A stretch of DNA of 64,000 nt from Lagopus muta (GCF_023343835.1 NC_064439.1:38014508-38078507), one strand, 5' to 3'. Positions 36,546 through 50,814 are shown, numbered from the stretch's first letter. The notes: generated by a model from the letters alone, not told the origin. Numbers and translations are program-made.

Positions 36546-39500
36546 TTGGTCAGCTATGATCACATTGTGTCAAAAAGACACGTCTTGGACCAGGTCATAT
36601 CATGGGAAAAGGGACTGAAGGAAAAAGCATAATTAGCATCATTGGCAAAAGTACACCTAGTAAAAGCTGCATTTCCTAGGGAAGAATTCAACAGAAGGAT
36701 GACATCAACACACGGTTTAAGGAGGAAGGTGGGCCTTGGATGATGTCTTGCTGTCAAACAACTCCACAGATCTCAGGTACTGGAGAATCTGCAAAAGTTT
36801 TAGATGTTAAAATGCGATTATTTTGTGGCAAGTTTTAGGCATCCAAGCTTGATCAATATGATCTGAATAGCCAGAGTCCTAATTTTGTCCACAGTGTATA
36901 GTCTGAGATACTTAAAGTATGTTCATGATATCACAATAAATAAAAGTATTGGAAACTGAGCCCTACCCTGTGTGTGTGTGTGAGTGACAGAGATGAGAGA
37001 TTAAGAGATACTTTTCCTTGTAAGTGTGAAGGAAATCTACCAAAATACTGCTTCACATAAACATCATGTTAAACCCTACTGCTGTCAGGGCTAATTGAAA
37101 TTTACAGCATTGGTACTTGCAGTATTAACCGAGGAACTGTCGAGCTTCATTATTTCCAGTGGAATCTGACAGTCTTGTCTTAGCATTATGGTGTGTCAGT
37201 CTCTTTTCTCTTGATGACAAAGAAATACCATCTGCATTTCCTCACTCTATAAGACTAAAGAGATATGAAAACAGTTGCTATGGTCAGTATTTCACTGTGA
37301 TGGTCCAGTCACTGCTGTTGTCAGGAATACAAACACAAATACCTAAATGTTTATGAATGCTACAATTTTCACTTAGTAGAAACTGCACAACTGGTAACAA
37401 TTTTAATTAAAATAGTACCTAGAAGAGTCCTTTCTTCTTTTGTTTATAAGTGACTGGTAGGGCTAATGCTAGCAAATTACAGACAAAGTAAAGGAATATT
37501 TCATCCTCAGGGATTTGTGTTCACCAGAAGTTTGTGTATGAAGTGGAGATTGTCTCCAGTACAACCCCCCTCTACTGTATCAGGTTCTGAAGTTCTGTCT
37601 GCAGGGCAGTCAAACATAAACTTCCTGCTGTGGATTTTAAACCCACTACTGGTCTCCACTGGCATCAGTGACAGCCCTGCCTTGCTGAGATGTTTATAGG
37701 GAAGATGCTCTTTGGTAAAAAGAAGTGAAAATTTAACCATGTAAGCCAAAATCAATCCAAAACAAATGCTCAAATTCAGGAAGTTGCACTATAATTCTGA
37801 CATTCCACTCAAAATCACATTGGCAGTTATCAGCCCCTGAAGGCCTGAGCAGGGACTCTGGTCCCATTGAATGGACAGTCTAAAGCCTATAATCCATTCT
37901 CCCCTAAAAGACGTAACTTGAGGCAGCGTTACATATGCAAAATGCCACTACCCACAAAAGCTTGTCACATTATTTGAGGAACATTGTCCAAAATTACAGA
38001 AGCAGCAGCCATATTTTCTCAGTGAGAATCCAAGTACTAAGATTTTTCACCTGAAAGCCCATGCACAGATCTGGCTCACAGGATATAGGCTTTTGGAAAA
38101 AATAAAATTCCACTTCTCACCCACAGTGCTTGCAACACAGAAAGCTTGTTGCAGAGAAACAGAGAATGGAGCAGTGTATCTACTAACAGTGCCAACCAGT
38201 TAAGCCAAAATAAAGAGGTTTCACTACCGCTGCTTCTTTCTCTCCTCTTCTGCTCTGTTGTTACTTGGCTCAAATCATTTTTCTCCAGTGTCAAATTGCA
38301 GTTGAGTGGGTCAACATCAAAACATTGCAAGAATTAAATTCAGTCAGAGTCAGGATTGGTTCCAGCAAGTAATATTCATCTCTAACTAAGACTTGTCAAG
38401 GCAGCACTAGATCCTCACAATGTGAGGCTAGACTTAGAGACTTGAGGCTTAGAGACATGAGCACAATAACTGCTACAAAATGATTATCATCATCTATGGA
38501 CTTACAAAACACAGAGATCTTCAATGCAGCTGTCTGTACATGTGTGTATAAAGCATCATAAACTAGCAGACCAATTTACCACCATTCCATCAGATTACCT
38601 GAGGTAATTGTTAGCTGCAAGCTGTTCATTTTTATTATTATTATGCTCAACAAAGCAAAGCCTAATTAAGGTATTAATTTGAACATACATAGGCTAGCAT
38701 CTATTCTCACATTCAATACACAAATGGCTAAAAGAATTAAAATCACTTATGTGATCATAAGTACAACAGACCTCATGTCTCTCTTCATAAATATTCAGAA
38801 TTTGTATGCTTTCAGACACTCAAAACATTCTTAACAAAAATGGTTAAAGGGTCAATGAGGACAAAAGATCATTAAAAGTTTGGTGAAGCTGAGACGAAGA
38901 GTATTTTTCTTGGTCTTCTCCCATCTCTATTCTTTTAACTCAAGTAAAAGCATGAAAGCAAAGGTTCACCCATCTAGATCCTATTGACATAAGCTCCCTA
39001 TAACTACAGTGCTAATTGATAAAATCCAAAGTAAATTCTCTAATTAGAATGATGAAAACAACACGGCACATTCAGCCTAATCTATTGATCCTCCCTACCT
39101 GCAGACAGATAGTATTCAGAACTATGCAGAATTATCTGCTTGACATTCAGGTCCTTGTGACAGGAGAAACCAGGAGAAGATAAAAGTTAAGCATTTTTTT
39201 AAAAAGTGCATAGTAAATGGAAGTTCTATTCAACAAGGAAAATACATTCATGTATATATGAAGATACTAAACAGAATTCTAGTTTATTTTCCCCCACACA
39301 AAGTCTGCACAGATTGTAGAACTTTGCTGGAAGAAGATAGGGAAGGAAGAACCCACAAAAAATTCACCAAGAGACTGAAATTTATTAGATGGATATGAAG
39401 AAAATCCACCTATATACTAACTAATTATAAAAATCTTAGAGTTGCTAAGCCTTGTTCATAAAAACTTAATGATTTGAGAGTAAGGATGACCTTAGTGTTG

Positions 39501-40758
39501 CCCATTGTTGTGTTCTAACTGCAGGCTTGAGATCTAGAAAAGTAATTTCTGTATTTCTTCTTTGGCAGAAAGATTCAAGATCGTTCACACACTTTCACAC
39601 AAGCACATCCTTTTGACAATAGTAAAGTAATCAACGGCATTTGAATACTACCTGGAAGACAGGCTTTACTGGCACATGCCTAATAACATCTTTTGCATCT
39701 GTTGGAAATATTTTTCAGGACATATTCAGCTTTGAAAGAAATTGCAGTGTTATAATTATTAGCTAATACTTAACAGCTAATTTGTTCACTGTAAACTACA
39801 GTGTTTAATAATAATTAAAAAAAAAAGCACACAAAACATGATAAAGTAGTGCTTCTTAAGTATCCATGTATTTCTGCAGTGTTCACTTGTAGTGTTTCCC
39901 TTTCTCCATTAATAACTTAGTAAACGCTGATATATCAGTAGGTTATAGCGAAAAAAACCTCACATGCTCAGGCTGGCAATTTCATTTTGTTAAAAGCAAG
40001 AAGTCCAGGCAGAGGATGAAGTCTATTTGCACTTGAAACAACAGAACAATTGGTTTGGAAAATAGAGCTTAATGTGTGAGCTGGCAGCTGCCCAAGTATC
40101 CCAGAAAGATATTCATTTTCTTTGCACGAAGACTTCCCGGTCTCTTCCTGAACGCACTGTTTATTGTGACAAGCAAAAGCTGCACAATCTAACCTCTCAC
40201 CAGGTCTGATGATCCTTTGTAAGAAACAATTCTCACCTGAAAGGCCAGAAATAAGGGAATGCTTGTGCTGTCCGCAAGATATAATGCTTGATCATGGGCA
40301 TAAATTGGCTGGGAGGTATATTGTCATTTAATGCATTTTACATACTTGTCTGCAACAACCATCCTCCATTTCCCTTTCACCCTCTTTCTTTTCTCATTTG
40401 AGTGTCCACATTCCAGTGTGTTTCTGATATCTGACTTTTGACAGGAGTTTAAGCAAAACACTGTTTCTAGTTTTCCCTACCAGTGAATCTGGTTGATTTG
40501 CTAATGGGTATTCCAGTGATTTATATTTAATTCAGTTTCTATATTACTGACTTTCTGAAATATTACTATTTGTCATAAACTCACCCATTTTCTGTTCACA
40601 CATCCACTTCGAGTACTGTCTTCTGAAAGCAAGGTATTAGGCTGAAAAAAATACCATACATCTTCATTGTCATGCACCTTAATCCATAAGCAGCCATTTC
40701 CCAATTAAAAAATAACAACAACAACAAAACCTGTGTAAAAGTGTTAGAGATGCTATTT

Positions 40759-40790
40759 GACTTCCAGTTAGCTTGGCCTGGCTGGAAGTC
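40759..40790. repeat. Inverted repeat, 9-bp arms, 14-nt loop
   Basis: gacttccag (40759-40767) and ctggaagtc (40782-40790) are exact reverse complements. It is short enough to arise by chance in 64 kb. Confidence 0.6.
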
Positions 40791-43084
40791 GATATGTCTA
40801 ATATGACATTGACAGGCAGCAATGGTCTATGAGTTGCTTACAGAGCACATACATTTTTCTTAACAAGAAAAGATGGCTTTGAAGAGGAGAAAGAGCAATA
40901 TGTGTCAAGCATATTTTTCTTTTATATTCCTTTGCCTAATGCTTTTTTGTCTTATGATTGAATTATGGCTATCATTAAATGGCTATGATTTCCAAAACAA
41001 GAAAGAGTAGAAAAGGGTGCACATAATTGGCAACACATTGCTGTAGCTGCTGTCCTTCTTGAAGTACTGTTTGTAATTTCAGCCCCCATACCTAAAAGGG
41101 ACATAGCAAAGTTAAAGAAAATATGAAGAATAAGAAATAAAATAATTAGGTAGAATGAGCTGCTTCTTTGTGAGATAGTGAATGAGCTGAAACTTGTCAA
41201 GTTGGACAGCAAATGGGTGAGGACTGAATGGGGCTCACGATAACAATGGACAAGGTGAGTTTCAGAAAATCCCATACTATTCGATCTAGTTGTCTCACAA
41301 AAAATAGAAGATTAACCTAAAAAGGATTTTTTAAGTACTTCTTTCTGTTTTTAAATAACAGTAACAAACTTCCGAAATTTACTGCCACTGGATGATCAGG
41401 AGACTGAAGGCTTTAACGTGTTCGAAGAGGACTGGACAAATTCACTGACAGCAGGTCATAAGCAGACGCTAAAATAAATAGGTACGGATGCTCTCTCTAA
41501 CATCCCTCATCCAGCAATTGTTAGATGCTGAAAAAGTACAAAGGGAACAGATCACAGAGTAGCCAGGTTTGCTCGCTGTTCCCAAAGAGTATCTGCTGTT
41601 CTCACTGTTGAGGATGGAATACGTAGGACAGAAAAACGAGATAAAAACTGCCATGCTGGATTAGATCACTACTAACACCATCATCTCATTCTGATTTCTA
41701 TGTGCCTGTGCTATTCCCAGAACAACAGGGACCTCTTTGCATCAAAACCTCATGGAATCCAAATAAACAGTAGTAAAATAGGCACAAGCCTACAGAAACT
41801 ATGTAACATGCTTGCTGAAGACAGAATGTGTTTCCTCATTATGTGACAAGATAATTTGTTGCTCCAAGTTTATTTTTCCTTTTATATTTCTAAAGGACAC
41901 ATTTATCCTTTTAAATAATGCATATATTCTATTGATCAGGCAATTTTAGTTAGAAGTGCTTTGAAGGAATAATGCACTATCAACCTCAGATTAGATTTAA
42001 AAAGCTAAAGCAAATGTGACCAAATAGAAAAACTGTATTTGTTTAATAACTTCCTTTTTTTATTATTATTTTTTTTATTTCCCTCTGCTGGAAATTGATA
42101 CATTGCTATGGTAATTCATCCATTTTATACTCTAATCAAAACAACATACAGACCCAAGGAAAGAAAATTACCCTCTATATAAAAGTATTAAATTAGAAGC
42201 ACGTCTTTACTATGATAATCAGAAGTACTTAAAGTTGACCCCAAAGCAAAAGTAATTGGGTCTCTGCTCTTTTGTGTTTCTTAATTATTTCTGGAGGGGA
42301 TACAAGAAGTTGTCATTTTTTTTTTTTCTGCATTAGAAATGAAGATGTTTTCTGCTTTAGATGACTTGAGACCTGAGACTTCACAGGAGTCAAAATCAGA
42401 AGTGATTTGCAGAAGAAGGAAGGATTCTTACATTTCTTTGTGTTTGAGTCTCACATACAGTTATATAGAGCAGTAGAATAAACAGCCATGGAAAAGATAG
42501 TATGTGTGTTTATCATTATATCCAAGGTAGATAAATTCATGTGCTTATCTATGTTATCTATGAAAAACAGACACATTCTGGATTTTCCAACTAGAAATTG
42601 GTAAGTCTATATACATTTATCCTCAGTTTAGCCAAGTTATTTTGAAACTTCTCAGCTGATTCTGCTAATAGCACAACAATTCTTATTAGCCCTTGTCACC
42701 AGGTTATGGGAAAAGCTACAAGAAGGCCTGCTGCTTGAGGCACGCTCACAAGCATATACTTTTTGAAGGAACACAGAGCATTCCTCAATGAAAGGAGTAA
42801 GTGAAAAAACAAACAAACAAGCCCACAACAACAAAACCCAGAAAACCCTGCCATGTTCTTCTGATCCAAGTTGTGGTATAGTGTGGTATAGGATCATCAT
42901 ATGGAAAAAAAAACAAATGTATATATATGAAAAGACTTAACATTTAGTGAATAAACAAATAATGGTCCTCTATCTGGCTATTGCATCTCCAGTGTAGTCT
43001 GAAGCAGACAATTACAAATTACTTGCATATTTGGAACTGATCAGTGGTTAGCTAGGTATTTCTATTTTCTGCTTCTTCCAGTGG

Positions 43085-43111
43085 AAAAAAACAAAACAAA
43101 ACAAAACAAAA
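43085..43111. repeat. (CAAAA)n microsatellite
   Basis: Four to five units of the pentamer follow an A run. A second tract of the same motif lies at 44341-44368. Confidence 0.9.
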
Positions 43112-43620
43112 GACACTATTTTCTATTATTTTCAATTATTTTGCAAATAATTGCATCATCACCTCCAGATTCTTACATCAGGTCATCATAATGAAGTATC
43201 ATAAAAATAAAAGTAAACCGTATTTGTATCTTCTTTCATCAGTGACCACTCGTTGATAAATACCTGTGGTTTGCAACAACATCTATTGAGAAGCCTAAAT
43301 CTAGACTTACCAAATAGAATAATGCCCAGTATTCATAAATTAGCTAATTTTTGCTCCAAGAATAGTAAAAGCATTTCTTCTTACCCCCTAAGCAAGGGGA
43401 AAAAATGATCTTTGCCCAGTGAAGTATTTTCAGCACAAGTCTAACCATAAGCACGAGTGGCACCGTACTCATGAAATTACAGCAACAATTTAGCAAGAAA
43501 TGTAGAAACACTGTATAATGTTTTTGCTTTTTTTTCCAATCGTGTTTTTCTCCCATCCTGCTAACATGTCATTTTTCTGTTCATACACTAACCTCTGATG
43601 AAATATTGAATTACACAAAG

Positions 43621-43980
43621 ACCAGTCACACCTCTGTGCCCAATCCCTCTCCGGCACGAGACTGCTGAAACTTAACATTCCCTGAAAGATCTACTGACGT
43701 TCCCCAAGCATCCAAACGTGACACCATGCAGCACCGCAGCCCTGAGCGAGCACGAGCTCCCACCAACCTGCGGACAATACCTCCGTCTTATCACGCAGGA
43801 GGCTTTGGGGTGACCGTTGAGTGCACTCTGATTTTACAAACTGTCATATGGCGAGATAGTGGTGGGTTTCAATGCCGTCACCTATTCAGTCAGCCCAGAT
43901 GAACTAGAATCACCATTTCAGTTATATCATAGCTCGGGGCGAGAACATGTCACCCTCTTTATTTCCAGCTCGGAACAAGC
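43621..43980. promoter_or_regulatory. CpG-dense patch, candidate regulatory element
   Basis: By hand count 16 CpG occur in 360 bases, while flanking kilobases have almost none. The patch is also GC-richer than its surroundings. No open frame, TATA box or splice site pattern identifies it as an exon or promoter. It sits directly before a segment rich in homeodomain-like cores (44000-44235), and the two may be one element. The regulatory function is inference from composition only. Confidence 0.28.
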
Positions 43981-44235
43981 TGCTTAGGCAGATGCTAACT
44001 GTGGTCCTCCCTGCCATGTTCTGTAGAGTGGCCTTTGTCTGGGTTAATTGAGCCCCCACTCCATTTAATAGGCTGTTGAAGTCTTATTGAAACAGAGCTA
44101 GTGCCGCAGGTTAAATACATTGCAGTGCTCTCGTTAATCCCCTCATTAACGGAGCTGTAAAGCTTGTTGAGAGCTGTGAGTTTGCATATATTATCAGAGA
44201 GTTCTTCACTCAAGTGCTATCAATAAAATGACAAA
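43981..44235. promoter_or_regulatory. Homeodomain/POU-site-rich segment, candidate conserved noncoding element
   Basis: Within about 250 bases there are ttaattg (44044-44050), a bicoid/Otx-like ttaatcc (44134-44140), cattaac (44144-44150) and an octamer-like tttgcatat (44181-44189). Sequence complexity is higher than in the flanks. Such clusters are typical of developmental enhancers, but AT-rich DNA yields many of these cores by chance. Conservation in other birds or mammals would decide. Confidence 0.22.
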
Positions 44236-44340
44236 GCCAGTTTGCAAATACTGAAATCAACAGTGACACAAAGCTAGATACCTTAAAAAAATAAACAAGT
44301 TAATAACTGATAAATCTCATTTTCACACTTGGAGAATATA

Positions 44341-44368
44341 AAACAAAACAAAACAAAACAAAAAAACA
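44341..44368. repeat. (CAAAA)n microsatellite
   Basis: Four CAAAA-type units end in an A run. It is the same motif as the tract at 43085-43111. Confidence 0.9.
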
Positions 44369-45609
44369 GATTGAAGAATCTCTTTTTTTTTTGGATGAAC
44401 TTAAAGCACGAATTATACAAACATGATTGCTTTCTGTATGCAAAGAACACAAGCAAGAAAAATACCACTTCTTCAACAGGGGCTTCTGACTGAAGTTGGG
44501 CGGTAGCTGCTGAGAAACAATTTAATGAGCCATGAACAGACTAAAAGCACTTCGTAAGCCCAAAGAAAATGAATGAATTCACAACACAAATTAAGAAGTG
44601 AACTTAGAGATAAAATACCATGAACATATAAAGAAAGCCTTCTATGATCTCCAAAGGAAAAGGAATAAGAGTGGGCCTTGAGGACGGTTAGGAGAAGTCT
44701 TCAGCAAATCAGGGCTCTCTCACACCTGCCAAGAGGGGAGACATGAGATAGGCTTCCCTCTAGTATGTGTATGGTGGAATATAGCTGACTGTCCATCAGC
44801 AAAAAAATAGGAATACGGAACTCTTCTCTGAGACACAAGGGAAATCTGAGGACTCCGAGCTGGAGAGGCAACCAATAAAAGCAGAACTGTCTGGAGGCCA
44901 ATCTCTCTGGTGCCCACATCTTAGAGTACTTCGCAGTCGTCAGGTGAAGACAACCAGCAGTCTCCCGAGTTCATGTTTTCCCTAATACTGATCTGAAGTA
45001 GTATTTTTCCTTATAATAAGAGAGCCAGAATGACTTTAAAGTATCTCTTCATGCATTGTCTCCTCCATCTTATATCTGTATGGTAGGAATGACTCTTGGC
45101 AGACCACAATGCCATAGAGGAGGCCATAAGTAAAATGTTCTCAGTTCATGTTCATAATATTCATATCCAATGGGGTAGTTTCTGAAACATGATACCCACA
45201 GAAGATTCCTCTATAGATAACTCCTGGAAGTTCATTTTCTAAAACATAATTTTCATGCCTTTACATGTCCGTTATTTTCAAGATTCTGCTCTGATTTGCT
45301 GGCCCGTAAGGAAACTCGATCCACATTCTCTTCTTTCCTAAACAGTTGTAATTCTGATTAAAGCCTCTTTTTTAAACCCTGGAATAAAGCTCAAAGTTTG
45401 CAAATCTACCTTAACAGCCTACCTCAATGCATGCAGAACTGTAATTAGGCTGCTCAGAGACTTTAGTACAGGATACTCTCACAGGATAATGAGAACAGTG
45501 TCTTCTTAAGCTCTTTTAAAACTTTACCCTTAACACTTTCTTCTAAGAATGAATCCTGTGCCCTTCCTGAACATTTTTTTTTAGCTAATAAAGGCTGTAT
45601 ACTGACAGG

Positions 45610-45672
45610 TTTTTTTTTGTTTTTTTGTTTTTTGTTTTTTGTTTTTTTTTTTTTTGTTTTTTGTTTTTTTTT
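45610..45672. repeat. T-rich (T6-15 G)n low-complexity tract
   Basis: Sixty-three bases of T runs are interrupted by single G residues, giving a (TTTTTTG)n-like pattern. It is among the longest simple tracts in the window and likely length-polymorphic. Confidence 0.95.
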
Positions 45673-46722
45673 AAGCTATGGTTTGAAATTCTTCCATTTC
45701 ATATTTGGAAATTCATGACATTGACCTTTTTATTTTTTATTATTTTTTAAATACGCTAAAAGTATTTTTAGGGTTTTTAGTTATGCTTATTATAATAAGT
45801 AGTCAGTTACAGTGTATCATGTTGTATCCAAGAAAGGGAAGAACATGGTTTCTACAGGCTGTTCTGTTATTCCCTTTTGAATTTCACACACTGTCTTGTT
45901 TGTGCTATCTGCTATTTCCTTTTTCTTTATAGCAATCGTTATAACAGTGTGGAAACACAGATGCAAACTCTCAAGGTTCAAAGTTAGAAGAGGAAAAGTA
46001 CAAGAACTTAACTAGAGTCCATTGAAATAACAAAGAACTGGCAAAAGTTAGGGCCTTTTGTTTTATCCCAGAGCTTAAAAAAGTAATTTTCTTTTGCAAT
46101 ACTTTTGCCTTTACCATAATAGCAATATAAATGATAAATTTTGTCCAGCACAGAAAAGAAAAAAAATAATACTGATGGAGTATTATAAATATATATACAT
46201 ATACTGATGGAGCATGCAGAAAAGTGTCCCTCACTACCTGGCATACTTGGGTAGCAGTTGCTATTTTCCATTCCAATTTATACAACTGCTGTCAAAGAAG
46301 GAATTTCATTTCTTTCCATGGAAAGTATACAGTTTAATAGTATTTCTATTACTGATTAAAGACATTGGGTAGCAGCAAGTGACTTTGCAGAACGTTTGCT
46401 AGAATTTGCAGTTCTTCAACGAAATGGGAGTATTAGCAAAAGTAAACCAACAATATTATTTAATGGAATTTCCTCAGCTTCCTTCTACTAGTTGTCTCAG
46501 GAAAACTTCAAATTTGAGCCTGTAGGTAGGCAGTGGTAGAATAAATACACTGCTGCAAGCAAAGGTCCAATGAATGACTGTCCATCTGTACAAAGCTTGC
46601 TTTGCTCCCCATGGATCTAAAATGGCACCTGTTAAGCAACACACAGATGGGTTTTATGTTTGCCAGTTGATCTAAATAGGGACTGTCTTATTGATGGTGA
46701 TCCTTGGCTGGCCAAAGAGCTC

Positions 46723-46760
46723 AAAAAATAAAAAAAAGAAAAAGAAAAAAAAAAGGAAAA
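46723..46760. repeat. A-rich low-complexity tract
   Basis: A runs are separated by single T or G residues. No retroposon body was recognised. Confidence 0.9.
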
Positions 46761-49152
46761 TCTGGGCATAAGAACACAATTCAGTTTTATAAATATTTCG
46801 TTTCCTAGATTTGAGTAAAATAACTTTTAATTCAATTTTTATTTAGTAACAGGCAAAGCAAACTGGGATTTCACCTGATGAATACCTGGCGTTAATCAAT
46901 AACACAGCTTGTGAGCATTTCAGAAAAATCTCTTCTACCAGCAACCTCCCATTGAGGCTACAAGCAAGGAGTATTGACTGTTTGCCTTCATCTAATCCTC
47001 ATCGCCTTCCGGTCTAGAGAAGCTCATGTGATATGATATCTCTTCACTGTTGTGTTCAGCCGTTATACGCTGATGCTTTATTGCTCAGGATCTACTCATT
47101 CACCCAGTTAACATTCAGTTTTCCATTGTACACAGTTCTCAGAATCTTACAACTAGCAATCATCCACACAGTTCAGTGCTATGCTTTAGTTAAGCAACAG
47201 GGATTTGAAAGCAAAGCGAATGTGATCCCTTTTCCTTTTAGTCAGTCAAAAGGAGCCTTTACTTGGAAGAGTTTGACTGACAGAAGAATAAATTGATTCT
47301 TTAGTTCACAGCTTTTTTGTATAAACTTTTCTAAGTCTTTATTCATTTTATGTGCATGTTACTCTCCAGCTGTCAGGAGCAAATTTTCCTAGCAGTAGTA
47401 GTAGAGGATATCTGTTTCATGTAGCATTCTCATTTCATAACAGCAATCCTTACCTCTTACTATCAAAATCTATGGTAATACTGATATTCTTGCTTGCTTT
47501 CTACAGAGAAGGCAAACTTTTTTCCAGACTTGACTGGTATATGTTGAAGTGTGCTAATTGGATATAATCTTTTTAAAAGAATGGGGTTTTTTTTGGTAAA
47601 GTGTTTTTTTTCTTCTTTATTTACTTGTTGTTGTTGTTTGGAAATGTATGTAATTAATGCTCTATTTCTACGCACAGTTGAAGAAAGAGACTTGTTTAGA
47701 CCACATTCAAGCATAGAACCCAGAGAATTAGGATTACTTTTCCGTATAGTCCAGAGTCTAATTTTGGATGAGCAGTTATTTGACAATTCAAGGTCTTTAT
47801 AGCTCCTTTAGTTTTTTTTTTGTTTGTTTGTTTGTTTTTAAGATCCCACTCTCTTATGAATACTCCAAAAATTTTTTGTATGTTCTTTGTATGTTCTTCA
47901 GGAACATTGCAAAAGCTGTGGCTACCCAATAATGAGCTTCAAACAACTGCATTTAAAAAAAACTTAGCATTTAACACATGTTCAAAAAAAAACCCCAACA
48001 GCACATCCACATAACCAACAAAAAAATCGAGCACTATTTAAAGAAAATCACCATGGAATAATAAAGTACAAAGCATTAATGTTAGAATAGTTATTACAGT
48101 CCCTCCAGAGGGAAAGTAACCCAGCACACTCTTTAGAACATAGAAACATGACTCTCTGCTAAGTATTTTCCATAAGGGAAAAAATATTCTGATGATATTG
48201 GTAGAATGCAAACTGCAGTTTAAAAGAGAGCCTTGAGAGTAACGTAAACAACTACACTGCTCTACTCAGGTTTCTAATTCCCTATGGTCAGTTTGAAATT
48301 TCCATGCATTATGATGAATGAATTTGCCTAGACAGTACTTGGGATTAAGTGATTTCCTTCTTACAGCATTTGAGTTATCTCAGACAACTCAGTTGAGAAA
48401 TCTGCCCCTGCCTCACATAAGATATGAGATGACCATATTTCTAAATATATAATTTTCCCTCTAATGTGATTTTTTTGTTGTTGTTTTTTTTTGTCTGCAT
48501 ATTGAAAAAAAAAGAAATCACTGGGGGGAAAAAGAAACAACCATGAAGGAAAGTGAATTAATGAAGTACCAGGTCTTCACTTTTGATATACTAGTTGCTG
48601 GCTCTATAATGAAATGTGTGTTGACCACTTGTACGGGAGATCACTGCAAATAATTTGTCTTGTCATTTATTATGGAAGCCACACAATGATCTACATTGAC
48701 TGAAGTGCCAAAAAAATAGAGACAACAAAGTTTTAACTGCTCCTAGCCAGGTACTTCTCCATACCTCAGGGCCCCAGCAGAGCCTGTTGCATCAGCTCAG
48801 CAAAGAATATGACAAGGCCTTGACTCCTTATCTCTCCATTTCACTTGAGCAAATGTGTTAATAGATCTAATGCCATCTTATTTTCTCACTTTGGTTCGAT
48901 AGAAGGTGACCAGACAACGAGTGTGAGGTCATTTTGGAAAGAGGAGGACCGCTGAGGTGAGGGTCATTCAAAAGGCAAGGTGCAAGAGTTCAGGATCTTG
49001 CCTCCTGGGAAAACCAAAGTTTTCACTCTGATTTCTACATTTTTGCAAATTCCTTGTCACAAGTTATATCTGCACCTTTTTAGCCCATTTGTCTTCCTTG
49101 CTAGCGATCATCTTTCCCTAGCTTTGTGGATAGAGAAAAATGTCCAGAATTT

Positions 49153-49405
49153 CACAGAACCACAGAATGGTTGAGGTTGGAAGGGACTTCTGGTGGTCAC
49201 CTGTCCAAGTCCCTGCTCAATCAAGGATATCCAGAATAGGTTACCTGGTCCCATGTCTACGTGGCTTTTGTAGTTCTTCCTGAACCTGCTCCAGGCTGAA
49301 AAGTTGTAGCTCTCTCAGCCTCTCCTCATAGGAGAAGTGCTCCAGTCCCTTTATCATCTTGGTTGCCCTGTGCTGGACTTTTTCCAATTTGTCCATGCTT
49401 TCTAG
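49153..49405 (-). mobile_element. CR1 LINE, rearranged 3' fragment (antisense)
   Basis: The first ~110 plus-strand bases are the antisense CR1 3' end: cacagaaccacagaatggttg, ttggaagggacttctggtgg, then ccatgtctacgtggcttttg. The sequence then jumps to a block that lies several hundred bases further into CR1: ctccaggctgaaaag, agctctctcagcctctcctc, and gaagtgctccagtccc followed by tttatcatcttggttgccc. An internal deletion of roughly 200-300 bases joins the two parts. The copy is nonfunctional. Confidence 0.85.
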
Positions 49406-50814
49406 GATGTCCATGTGCAAAAAAGTGTGCAGATAAGCCTAGAGAAATATACAGCATAAGTGCAGGACGACATCATTACTGCCTGCCATCATTGGATGCG
49501 ACTGTCAGTCTCTTCTTCAGAGTTAAACCCACTTTCCTCTGTGAACTAGAGAGGCTCAAATTTCCTGTAGCTTGTGCTAACTTCTTACAGCTGCAAATGA
49601 AAGAGCCGTTGCTGTAGCCAGACAGACATAGGGGACAACGTAATGCATTGTGCTGCTGTTCTCCTAGACAGGTGTAATTAGAGTTGCATGGGAGTTTCAC
49701 AGCAGTTGCATCTCAGACAGGATCCACCAGGGGGATGGATATGCTCATTTAAGAGTCAACTTTTCCAGCAGATTTGGCTCAGTTAATAACTGACTCTCAG
49801 ATGAAACAAGAAAAAGGTGAACAATCCCTAGTTGTGTGTAACAAACTCTTACTTCTACTCCTTGTTTTGCTTACTGCACATTCCTGACATCTCATTCTGA
49901 GCTCCTATATATTGAGGTGCGCCTCATTTCCAGATGCCATGGAAAAATCAAGGTAGATTCTTTGCTGTAGTAAGCATGGATGCTTCTTTGATCTGAAAGT
50001 GGTAGACTGGGTCAGAGTAAGCATCCAGGACTCAATCTGTTGGAAATCTTGTAGAAAACAAAAGACTTCTGAGTGCAGCAACCATCCTCCATGTGCAAAC
50101 ACTCACCATCCCAGGAGCAGGAAGACTGGCTATTTTGTAAGAGTGCCAAGAAGACAGAAGGCCATCTGGTGCTATAGACTAATCTAACAGCACTGAAGTC
50201 AGTACAGACTGGTTAGTGTATAGTACATAAGGTTCTCTTGCAGACAGATTAGACTACGTAGCCAAGAGAGACTGGACATTACCTTATCTGTGCTATAGAA
50301 GCAAACACTGACAAACTGGCAATATGGCCTTCAGAAGGACCAGAGTCAGAAGCTGATAGTAGATTTGTTTGAGATTAAGAACTTAGGTAAAGAATGTAGT
50401 TGAACGTGTTGGACTTGCATACAAATCAGCATGAACGAATTCCTGCGTAATTTAACTTAGGACTGCTGTTAATGTTAGTACAGATAGTTTGCAAGAGCAT
50501 AAGGATCTTATGAAAATAATAGGAAAAGAAATGGAGGATACTGTGGGATTCAAATGGAAAGAGTACAGGTTAGTGCTAGCACATGCAGTCATACAAATAT
50601 AACCCATATCTCAGTGGTGTGCTATATTTACTGCATTAAATATAATGGTATTATATCCTAATATGAATGTATTTTGTTCAAATCCTTCATACAGAGCAGT
50701 GAAATAAGTTAAACAGGCATGCAAGAGGAGAATGAGGAGGAGGAGAAGAAGGAAAAGACAAAGTTTTTGCACAGATCAAAATATGGCGAAGTAGTAAGAA
50801 ACAAAAAGCAAGAA
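49406..50814. other. Anonymous DNA, no gene recognised
   Basis: No exon or repeat family was recognised. Open frames stay under 85 codons. Confidence 0.5.

Larger units (their letters stand above)
36546..43620. other. Long anonymous stretch, no gene recognised
   Basis: About 7 kb of AT-rich DNA without recognised exons or transposons. It contains a short (TG)n run near 36970-36983, a hairpin at 40759-40790 and the (CAAAA)n tract at 43085-43111. Open frames reach at most 107 codons and show no motif. Confidence 0.5.
44236..49152. other. Anonymous DNA with several simple tracts, no gene recognised
   Basis: No exon or transposon was recognised. Simple tracts at 44341-44368, 45610-45672 and 46723-46760 are listed separately. 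Near 46162-46213 an 11-mer tactgatggag occurs twice about 40 bases apart around a short AT-rich run. Confidence 0.5.
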
